From contig JBGUVL010000028.1 in NCBI GenBank assembly GCA_045134375.1, forward strand, positions 1-26,750: DNA of 26,750 bases. The letters are read 5' to 3'. Origin of the DNA: JBGUVL01 sp045134375. GTDB lineage: Bacteria; Bacillota_I; Bacilli_A; Erysipelotrichales; Erysipelotrichaceae. Each line of letters starts with the position of its first letter. Positions within the stretch are counted from its first letter, which is position 1. Shown here one piece after another: positions 21,041 to 26,750 of the stretch. Position numbers and translations under genes: made by a program. Under the pieces are notes generated by a model, which was not told the origin of the DNA, ran no database searches, and saw only the letters and a list, made by a program, of their open reading frames with translations.

Positions 21041-22234
21041 ATGAAAGAAATATGGAATAAAAATAAAGGTTATTTGCTTTTATGTACTTATATTATTACG
21101 ATTGCAGTTGTCATTTTTAATTATAAAAAGGTTTTTTCTTTAGCTACTTTTCTATTGATACAGTTGTCACCACTTTTCTATGCCATTGCGATTGCTTTTG
21201 TGCTGAATATTCCGATGTGTCGTATTGAAGCAAAACTAAAAAAAATGATTAAGCCTGATAATTTCATGTATCGTTTTATCCGAACCATATCGATTATTCT
21301 TACTTTGATTTTAGCTGTCATTTTGCTATATCTGTTGTTGATCATCATTGTTCCAAAAGTAACGGAAAGTTTAGTGATGGTTTTCACCAACTTCGGAAGC
21401 TTGGTTAATTCCTCTATTCGTTCGGTGAATACTATTTTTAAAGAACTGAAAATTGATTTTCGATTGCAAGATATTGCTGCTATAAAGGAAATACAAAATC
21501 TTTCTTGGAACACAATCTTTGATCGAACGATCCTTGTTTTAGGAGGGGTAGCGGATGGTTTTATCAGTGGCGCGGTTGCTTTTACCAACGGTTTCTTAAA
21601 AGCGTTTTTGTCATTCTGTTTAAGTCTTTATCTCTTAGTAGGTAAAGAACGGTTTATTTATCAGTTGCGAAAAGTAATCGTCTCCTTGTTTTCCATCCCA
21701 CATGCAGAAAGTATTTTTGAAATTGGGAAAAGAGCCAACTTTATCTTTACGAAATTCATTGGTGGACAGTTAGTGGATAGTGCAATCAAAGGTATACTAT
21801 TTTATTTTGTTTTTAAATTACTTGATTTTCCGATGCCGGAGTTGTGTGGCGCAATCATTACTGTTTGTAGTATTGTTCCTGTTTTTGGACCTATGTTTGC
21901 AACTGCTATTGATTTTGTGCTCATTTTTGCGTTTAATCCAATTGAAGCAGTTTTATTTGTTATTATTTTCCAAGTGCTTTCAAATATTGAAGGTCAGTTG
22001 CTTTATCCAAAGATTGTTGGGAATAGCATTGGACTTCCAGGGATTTGGGTTATGCTTTCAATCTTCATTTTAGGGGATTTGTTTGGTATTACTGGAATGA
22101 TTTTGGCAGTTCCAATGACCGCTTTGGTTTATTCGCTTTTTGTTGATTTTATTAATCATCGCTTGAAAGAAAAAAATGTAAGGGTAGTGGAAGATAAAAT
22201 TATGGAAGGATACGAAGAATCATGCGAAGAATAG
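21041..22234 (+). CDS. AI-2E-family transporter (PerM/YdiK-like)
   Basis: A 397-residue polytopic membrane protein of the AI-2E transporter family (PF01594). There are two N-terminal hydrophobic helices, a long amphipathic region (about residues 75-190), then the conserved C-terminal membrane block with ILFYFVFKLLDFPMPELCG, VPVFGPMFA, QVLSNIEGQLLYPKIVGNSIGLPG and a final GITGMILAVP. The 'iGd..gi.G.ila.P' ending is a family hallmark. Substrates of most members are unknown; the family name should not be read as autoinducer transport. AAAGGATGG precedes the ATG. The next gene overlaps by 13 bases. Confidence 0.9.
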   Translation: MKEIWNKNKGYLLLCTYIITIAVVIFNYKKVFSLATFLLIQLSPLFYAIAIAFVLNIPMCRIEAKLKKMIKPDNFMYRFIRTISIILTLILAVILLYLLLIIIVPKVTESLVMVFTNFGSLVNSSIRSVNTIFKELKIDFRLQDIAAIKEIQNLSWNTIFDRTILVLGGVADGFISGAVAFTNGFLKAFLSFCLSLYLLVGKERFIYQLRKVIVSLFSIPHAESIFEIGKRANFIFTKFIGGQLVDSAIKGILFYFVFKLLDFPMPELCGAIITVCSIVPVFGPMFATAIDFVLIFAFNPIEAVLFVIIFQVLSNIEGQLLYPKIVGNSIGLPGIWVMLSIFILGDLFGITGMILAVPMTALVYSLFVDFINHRLKEKNVRVVEDKIMEGYEESCEE

Positions 22235-22815
22235 TGATGTTAGTTTTTATGAGTGTTATTGTATTATCGGGTTGTACTCAGTCAATATCAAAGAAACAGG
22301 ATAATCATGAAATTTATGCTTGTGATTTGGATTGTGATGATGCGGATATGAGTGAGTATACTACTTTGCAAGATAAAGATCATGTGTTTAAAGAAATTAC
22401 CTTTGCTTTTTCCGATGAATTGTTGCAAGAAGAAAAATTCAGCGGTATCATCTATTATGGATATCCGAATTGTCCGTGGTGTAATGAAGCGGTGCCACTA
22501 ATGAATGAAATTGCAAAAAAATACGATCAATCTATTTTCTATGTAAATAAGAAAAGTCAAGATAGTTTGGATCATCCAGAGGAAGAGGAGCAAGCAGTGG
22601 CTTTGCTAAGTAAAGAAATTACCTTAGAAAAAGATGAGGAAGGGAATCCACATTTGTATGTGCCAGAGGTAGTTGTGATAAAAAATGGTAAAATTACATC
22701 GCATCATATGGGAACCGTAGATGGACACGATGCGCATGAGAGAGTTATGAATGAAGAAGAAATCAATCAACTAAAAGTGATTTATGAGACTATGTTTGTG
22801 GTTTTAAAACAATAA
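22222..22815 (+). CDS. thioredoxin-fold lipoprotein
   Basis: A 197-residue surface lipoprotein. The N terminus (MRRIVMLVFMSVIVLSGC) is a signal peptide with the lipobox LSGC, so Cys18 would be lipidated. A thioredoxin-like domain follows, with the redox motif Cys84-Pro-Trp-Cys87 in YYGYPNCPWCNEA and the cis-proline position in LYVPEVVVIKNGK. This resembles the extracytoplasmic thioredoxin-like 'bacteriocin transport accessory' proteins in Bacillota. A cluster of acidic residues and two extra Cys (34, 38) lie between the lipid anchor and the domain. It overlaps the permease gene by 13 bases. Confidence 0.8.
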   Translation: MRRIVMLVFMSVIVLSGCTQSISKKQDNHEIYACDLDCDDADMSEYTTLQDKDHVFKEITFAFSDELLQEEKFSGIIYYGYPNCPWCNEAVPLMNEIAKKYDQSIFYVNKKSQDSLDHPEEEEQAVALLSKEITLEKDEEGNPHLYVPEVVVIKNGKITSHHMGTVDGHDAHERVMNEEEINQLKVIYETMFVVLKQ

Positions 22816-22824
22816 AATCAAAAA

Positions 22825-22866
22825 GGCGGTAATTTGGAAAGTAACAAAATACCGCCTATTTTTTTA
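22825..22866 (+). terminator. terminator after the lipoprotein gene
   Basis: GGCGGTA (22825-22831) and TACCGCC (22850-22856) form the stem, extended by A/T pairs, followed by ATTTTTTT. The stem sequence is the same as in the terminator at 5141-5193. Confidence 0.85.
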
Positions 22867-22868
22867 GA

Positions 22869-22928
22869 AAGTTAGATAAGAATAAGAGAAATATAGGGTA
22901 GGGAAAAAGTTAATTACTTATCTAACTT
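22869..22928. repeat. 12-bp perfect inverted repeat upstream of nagA
   Basis: AAGTTAGATAAG (22869-22880) and CTTATCTAACTT (22917-22928) are exact inverse copies 36 bases apart, immediately after the lipoprotein terminator. There is no coding frame here. It may form a long RNA stem, bind a regulator, or be the residue of a small mobile repeat. The rest of the ~300-base gap to nagA holds a cre-like site and a TATAAT at 23139-23144. Confidence 0.6.
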
Positions 22929-23064
22929 GTTTCAATTATAAAAGTATAATGTGAATGTATTGTGATGAGTAGACGAATAATTAAGCACGATTACTTGTTT
23001 GTATTCCGTTCTTGAAAAATAACCGCCTTTCTTGGAAAGAAAACTACAATTGTGAAAAGTTGGG

Positions 23065-23079
23065 TTTAAACGCTTTCAT
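23065..23079 (-). promoter_or_regulatory. cre-like catabolite control site upstream of nagA
   Basis: The minus strand reads ATGAAAGCGTTTAAA, which fits the CcpA site consensus WTGNAANCGNWNNCW at all fixed positions but one (A for the final C). It is about 95 bases before the nagA start. CcpA control is inference. Confidence 0.45.
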
Positions 23080-23172
23080 TTTTTTGAAAAATACAAAATA
23101 ATTGGTCAAAAAGATAAGGATAATAATACGATAAGGAGTATAATTAAATTATCAATAGGAGGTAAAACGAAA

Positions 23173-24312
23173 ATGATTATACAAAGTAAAAAAGTTTGGA
23201 TCAGTGGACAGTTCATCGCTGCACAGGTAGAAATGGAAGGCGAAAAAATCGTTGGTATTTATAATTATGGAACAAAACCAGTGGATGTGGATTATGATGG
23301 AAAACGTATTGTTCCAGGTTTTATTGATATCCATACTCATGGTGCTTATACTTTTGATACCAATGATGCTCACCCAGAAGGATTACGAAACTGGATGAAG
23401 CACATTACAGAAGAAGGTGTTACTGGAATTTGTCCAACGACTATCACGCAAAGCAAAGAAGTATTGACAAAAGCGGTTGCTAATGTGGCGCAAGTAGTAG
23501 AAGAGGGATATGAAGGTGCTGAAATTTTAGGTATCCATTTTGAAGGACCATATTTGGATATGGTGTATAAAGGAGCACAACCAGAACAGCATATTAAAGT
23601 ACCAAGTGTAGAGGAATTTAAAGAATATCAAGAAGCGGCTCATGGCTTGATTAAAGTCATTACTATGGCTTGTGAAAAAGATGAAGATTTTAAATTAACG
23701 GAGTATTGTGCCCAGAATGGTGTTCTAGTAAGTATTGGACATTCTGCTGCTACCTATGAAGAAGCTGCTATGGCGGTTGCCCATGGCGCACAGAGCATGA
23801 CCCATGTATTCAATGGTATGACACCATTCCACCACAGAAACCCAGGTTTGGTAGGCGCTGCAATGCGTTTTCGAGATGTCTATGGCGAAGTCATTTGTGA
23901 TGGAAACCACTCCAATATCAATTCATTAAATAATTTATTCATGGCAAAGGGAAGAGATTATACAATCATGATTACGGATGCATTGATGGCAAAGGGTTGT
24001 CCAATTGGATCAAAGCACATTTTCGGAGGTAATGAAATTGAAATTTATCCGGATGGAAGTGCTCATTTAACAACAACAAAGGGTCTTGCAGGAAGTACAT
24101 TAAATGTCAATCGTGGTTTACAGATTTTAGTGGAAGAAGCTATGGTGCCATTTGATTATGCGCTTAACTCTTGTACATTAAATCCAGCAAGAGCATTACG
24201 AGTGGATGATCGCAAAGGTAAGATCATGACTGGATATGATGCTGATATGGTTGTTTTAGATGATAATTATGATGTCATTCAGACGTATGCAAGAGGAGTT
24301 GCTTGCAAATAA
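23173..24312 (+). CDS. nagA: N-acetylglucosamine-6-phosphate deacetylase
   Basis: A 379-residue amidohydrolase that removes acetate from GlcNAc-6-phosphate, giving glucosamine-6-phosphate for glycolysis or wall synthesis. The metal and catalytic motifs are intact: His54/His56 (DIHTHG), Glu124 (IHFEGPY), His190 (SIGHSAA), His211 (THVFNGM) and the catalytic Asp269 (MITDALM). Length is normal. AGGAGG precedes ATG 23173. No nagB (deaminase) or GlcNAc transporter is in the window; a good terminator follows, so it is monocistronic here. Confidence 0.95.
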   Translation: MIIQSKKVWISGQFIAAQVEMEGEKIVGIYNYGTKPVDVDYDGKRIVPGFIDIHTHGAYTFDTNDAHPEGLRNWMKHITEEGVTGICPTTITQSKEVLTKAVANVAQVVEEGYEGAEILGIHFEGPYLDMVYKGAQPEQHIKVPSVEEFKEYQEAAHGLIKVITMACEKDEDFKLTEYCAQNGVLVSIGHSAATYEEAAMAVAHGAQSMTHVFNGMTPFHHRNPGLVGAAMRFRDVYGEVICDGNHSNINSLNNLFMAKGRDYTIMITDALMAKGCPIGSKHIFGGNEIEIYPDGSAHLTTTKGLAGSTLNVNRGLQILVEEAMVPFDYALNSCTLNPARALRVDDRKGKIMTGYDADMVVLDDNYDVIQTYARGVACK

Positions 24313-24330
24313 AATAAAAATAGCAATTTT

Positions 24331-24365
24331 GGAGTTTTCAAGTGAAAACTCCTTTCTTTTTTTAT
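24331..24365 (+). terminator. terminator after nagA
   Basis: GGAGTTTTC and GAAAACTCC form a perfect 9-bp stem with loop AAGT, followed by TTTCTTTTTTTTT. Confidence 0.92.
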
Positions 24366-24366
24366 T

Positions 24367-24382
24367 ATGAAAACGCTATAAT
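24367..24382 (+). promoter_or_regulatory. -10 box with overlapping cre-like site before the aldose epimerase gene
   Basis: TATAAT (24377-24382) lies 19 bases before the start codon. ATGAAAACGCTATAA (24367-24381) fits the cre consensus with one mismatch, at the same position as in the nagA site, and overlaps the -10 box, so CcpA binding would repress. The -35 region would fall in the nagA terminator. Confidence 0.5.
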
Positions 24383-24401
24383 AATGTTAGAGGTGAAAAA
24401 A

Positions 24402-25262
24402 ATGAAGATTGAAAATGAACGATATCTTGTAGAATTTACAACAGCAGGGGGAGAAATGACACAATTTCTCGATAAACAGACCGGTATTCAATATCTGTAC
24501 CAGGGGGATTCTAATTATTGGTCGGGAAAGAACCCTACATTATTTCCTATTGTTGGAAATACTTACGATGGAACCTATGAAGCCAAAGGAAACACTTATC
24601 AGTTTAAAAATCACGGGTTGATTCGATACGCAACATTAGAATGCACGAATCAAAGCGATCACTCCATTACGTTTGCTTTATCTTCCAATGAAGATACTTT
24701 AAAGGTATATCCTTATCGTTTTCTTTATGAAATTACCTATACTTTAATTAACAATCGTTTAGAAATTGTATATCATATTCATAATCATGATGAAGAAACG
24801 ATGCCGTTTACTTTTGGATTGCATCCAGGGTTTAAAGTACCTTTATTAGAAGGCGAATCCTATGAGGACTATACCGTGACATTTGAATGCGAAGAAAAAA
24901 TGGAACAATTGATTGCTGATGCAAAAAAAGTTATTCCTCATTATTATGAGCCAATCACTATGAAAGAATTGCATTTAGATTATGAATTAATGAAAAAATA
25001 TGCGACTTTAATTTATCGAGGATATTCTAGTTCCTATGTGACTTTGCAAGGGAAAAGCGAACATAAAGTTCGTGTCAGCATCGCCGGTTATCCACTATTG
25101 GCATTGTGGTCGCCAATCAATGCTCCGTTCCTCTGTATTGAACCATGGTATTCTCATGCCGATTTTGAAAAAGTCGATTGCCCATTTGCCGATCGTTATG
25201 GCATGATGAAATTAGAACCACAACAGATTTTTACGACTTCCTATACGATTGAAGTGGAATAA
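24402..25262 (+). CDS. aldose 1-epimerase (LacX-like galactose mutarotase family)
   Basis: A 286-residue beta-sandwich enzyme interconverting alpha and beta anomers of aldoses. The LacX-like signature order is visible: YLYQGDSNYWSGKNPTLFPIVGN, His71 in FKNHGLIR, the catalytic His141 in FGLHPGF and the catalytic Glu247 in LCIEPWY. I place the start at ATG 24402, which has AGAGGTG 5 bases upstream and gives the family's normal beginning; the frame is open back to 24342 but that part overlaps the nagA terminator. The natural substrate may be a hexose or hexose phosphate. It is monocistronic with its own terminator. Confidence 0.9.
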   Translation: MKIENERYLVEFTTAGGEMTQFLDKQTGIQYLYQGDSNYWSGKNPTLFPIVGNTYDGTYEAKGNTYQFKNHGLIRYATLECTNQSDHSITFALSSNEDTLKVYPYRFLYEITYTLINNRLEIVYHIHNHDEETMPFTFGLHPGFKVPLLEGESYEDYTVTFECEEKMEQLIADAKKVIPHYYEPITMKELHLDYELMKKYATLIYRGYSSSYVTLQGKSEHKVRVSIAGYPLLALWSPINAPFLCIEPWYSHADFEKVDCPFADRYGMMKLEPQQIFTTSYTIEVE

Positions 25263-25297
25263 AAAGAGGATATTAAAATTTTGATCAAGCTTTAAAT

Positions 25298-25323
25298 GAG
25301 TCACTTTTTAGTGATTCTTTTTT
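25298..25323 (+). terminator. terminator after the aldose epimerase gene
   Basis: GAGTCACT and AGTGATTC (one G-U) form a stem with loop TTTT, followed by six T residues. Confidence 0.85.
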
Positions 25324-25423
25324 CGATACAAGAAAGGGAATTTTATTTTTACTCTGTTATTAATTTCCAAGTACAATTCTTTGCTTGTCTTGTATGATAA
25401 TGAGAGACATGGGAGGAAATATA

Positions 25424-26040
25424 ATAGGAATCAAAATATGGATATATCAGAGTATCAACAAAGGAGCAGTATGAGGATCGACAATTGATTGCGTTAGCAC
25501 AATAGGATATTCCAAAAAATAATCTTTCTATGGATAAACTAAGTGGAAAAGATTTTAATCGTCCATCCTATCAACGGTTATTAAAAAAATAAAAAAAGGG
25601 GATGAACTGTATATTAAAAGCATTGATCGGTTAGGAAGAAATTACAATGAGTTCATTGAACAATGGCGAATTATAACCAAGGTAAAAAAGTTGATATTAT
25701 TGTTATTGATATGCCATTGCTTAGAACGAAGCGGAATGATATTGATTTGACAGGTACATTTATAGCGGATTTGGTGTTACAAATTTTAAGTTATGTCGCA
25801 CAGACGGAGCGTGAAAATATAAAACAGAGGCAAAAAGAGGGAATTGAAGCAGCGAAACAAAAAGGGGTAAAATTTGACAGGCCACGTCTTACAATACCTG
25901 ACGATTTTTGTGATGTATATGAAATGCATCAAAAGGGAAAGATCTCTTCACGAGATGTGGATCGTCATTTGGCGGTATCATAGAATACTTTTCTTCGTTG
26001 GTCAAAATGTACCATAAAGACAGGGAAACCACAGGAATGA
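25424..26040 (+). pseudogene. decayed serine recombinase (resolvase/invertase family)
   Basis: Pieces of a small serine recombinase (about 200 residues) can be read in order across frames: YGYIRVSTKEQ with the catalytic serine (25437-25469), SGKDFNRPSYQRL, IKKIKKGDELYIKSIDRLGRN, VDIIVIDMPLL, a helix region with YVAQTERENIKQRQKEGIEAAKQKG, and the start of the C-terminal helix-turn-helix, followed after a stop by NTFLRWSK. Lesions: the start codon is altered and out of frame near 25424-25436, TAG at 25503-25505, frameshifts near 25578 and near 25680, and TAG at 25981-25983. The piece 25663-25983 is still open but lacks the active site. No transposon genes are nearby. Confidence 0.88.
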
Positions 26041-26066
26041 TACAAGGAATAGAAGAAAGGATAGGA

Positions 26067-26095
26067 TTGTTTATTCTTTTCTTCTAACATATAAT
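26067..26095 (+). promoter_or_regulatory. promoter of the small unknown gene
   Basis: TTGTTT (26067-26072) and TATAAT (26090-26095) are 17 bases apart. Transcription would begin near 26102, giving a leader of about 75 bases that contains a hairpin. Confidence 0.6.
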
Positions 26096-26137
26096 GAAAT
26101 TAGAAACGAAGGAAAATAATAAAAGATAGAGTAAGTG

Positions 26138-26156
26138 AAAAAGCGGATCGCTTTTT
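26138..26156 (+). other. leader hairpin with T run (attenuator-like)
   Basis: AAAAAGCG and CGCTTTTT form an 8-bp perfect stem with the tight loop GAT, 21 bases before the start codon at 26178. It looks like a weak terminator, yet lies between the promoter and the gene, so it may attenuate, shape the leader, or be left from the recombinase unit upstream. Confidence 0.45.
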
Positions 26157-26177
26157 GGCAAGGAAAGGAAAATAACA

Positions 26178-26537
26178 ATGGCAAAATTAAGGATCAAAGA
26201 TCATACATTGGTAGTTTTGGGAAATCAGCATCAATATGAATTATCAACGTTCACAAAGGCAGAGGTAGCATTGGAAAAAGTTCATAAAACGGCAGTTGCA
26301 ACATTGTTGAATGCGACTGCCAATGCGTTGACTAGATCGATAGCAAATGGAAATGAACTGACGAATATTTATTTGTTATTGTATTTTGATGGTCGTTTAT
26401 GTGAGAAAATTCGATATAACGATGAACCGATCGTTCGTTTCTCTTTAGAATATCATGCATTAATCAAAGAAGCTAGAGAAGCTTGTTATAAAATACAACG
26501 GCGTTATCAAAAGTGTACGAAAGTGTCAAATGAATGA
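26178..26537 (+). CDS. small protein of unknown function
   Basis: A 119-residue soluble protein, rich in helix, with no motif I recognise. An N-terminal KLRIKDHTLVVLGNQHQYELS looks like paired beta strands, then a helix AEVALEKVHKTAVATLLNATANAL, a strand pair NIYLLLYFDGRLCEKIRYNDEPIVRFS and a basic C-terminal helix. An AAGGAAAGGAAAA site precedes the ATG. It stands alone between a dead recombinase and a tRNA-Leu gene, a setting common for leftover accessory genes, but it has its own promoter and an intact frame. Confidence 0.6.
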   Translation: MAKLRIKDHTLVVLGNQHQYELSTFTKAEVALEKVHKTAVATLLNATANALTRSIANGNELTNIYLLLYFDGRLCEKIRYNDEPIVRFSLEYHALIKEAREACYKIQRRYQKCTKVSNE

Positions 26538-26628
26538 TTTTTTTTGATTTGATTGATTTCTAAGTTCGTACCATTGAAATAATATCTTTGCGACATAATT
26601 ATGATAGAAGGATAAAGATAAAAAAAGA

Positions 26629-26652
26629 CCAGAAATACAAATGCATTTCTGG
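26629..26652 (-). terminator. terminator of the tRNA-Leu transcript
   Basis: On the minus strand CCAGAAAT and ATTTCTGG form a stem around an 8-nt loop, followed by T residues (26627 down to 26621). It lies 15 bases after the tRNA-Leu CCA end. The plus strand also carries T residues, so it may serve the small gene as well. Confidence 0.85.
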
Positions 26653-26666
26653 TTTCTTTTTCTACA

Positions 26667-26750
26667 TGGTCGGGATGGGGGGACTTGAACCCCCACGATG
26701 TTGCCATCAACGGATTTTAAGTCCGTAGCGTCTGCCATTCCGCCACATCC
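26667..26750 (-). tRNA. tRNA-Leu (anticodon TAA), cut by window end
   Basis: A class II tRNA with long variable arm: anticodon loop CTTAAAA in the stem ACGGA/TCCGT, T arm GGGGG-TTCAAGT-CCCCC, and encoded CCA at 26667-26669. The 3' acceptor strand CATCCCG implies a 5' CGGGATG, of which the first two bases lie beyond the window. Confidence 0.94.

Noticed and set aside
22869..23172. A glmS-type or other known riboswitch before nagA
   Set aside because: The inverted repeat and loop do not match any riboswitch core I know; only the stem itself is supported.
25663..25983. A separate 106-residue recombinase gene
   Set aside because: It begins in the middle of the catalytic domain, lacks the active-site serine, and continues lesions on both sides; it is part of the pseudogene.

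Overview
The window looks like chromosome from a low-GC, probably gut-associated member of the Bacillota. An Erysipelotrichia-like host is my guess from gene content and style, and there is no rRNA here to settle it. Gene density is high, most genes have strong AGGAGG-type ribosome binding sites, tRNA genes encode their CCA ends, and intrinsic terminators are abundant. All the genes read with ordinary bacterial codon usage.

Layout. (1) 1-4945: a LevR-type sigma-54 activator, cut by the window start, precedes a mannose-family PTS operon (EIIB-EIIC-EIID). A near-consensus -24/-12 promoter lies directly upstream of EIIB. No EIIA gene is present. (2) 5192-6169, minus strand: a GT14-like (core-2/I-branching) glycosyltransferase. 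(3) 6287-13630: the most interesting block. A tightly packed operon encodes a cupin phosphoglucose isomerase, a 579-residue protein with a C-terminal type I phosphomannose isomerase, a TIM-barrel isomerase/epimerase and a second, different cupin phosphoglucose isomerase. Two GntR/UTRA regulators in convergent orientation follow, then a deoC-like aldolase plus RmlD-like reductase operon. The promoter of the isomerase operon, the promoter of the deoC operon and the promoter of the second GntR gene each carry the same dyad, AATGT-N4-ACATT. I infer one regulon for uptake-independent processing of an unidentified sugar phosphate. (4) 13753-17310: a TPR protein, a decayed IS200/IS605 TnpB relic, a DeoR regulator and a GH1 glycosidase. 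(5) 17378-18148: a conserved hypothetical protein with a possible PD-(D/E)xK nuclease core. (6) 18237-18843, minus strand: a six-gene tRNA operon transcribed Val-Thr-Tyr-Gln-Lys-Gly, with its own promoter and terminator. A 17-bp inverted copy of part of tRNA-Gly lies just beyond that terminator. (7) 19369-22866: a small membrane protein with alanine racemase, then an AI-2E-family permease with a thioredoxin-like lipoprotein. (8) 23065-25323: nagA and an aldose 1-epimerase, each with a possible catabolite-repression (cre-like) site. (9) 25424 to the end: a serine-recombinase pseudogene, a small unknown gene behind a leader hairpin, and a tRNA-Leu cut by the window end.

Taken together this is a carbohydrate-use region (a PTS, several sugar-phosphate isomerases, aldolase, glycosidase, NagA, mutarotase, and four sugar-type regulators) mixed with housekeeping genes and two dead mobile-element remnants.
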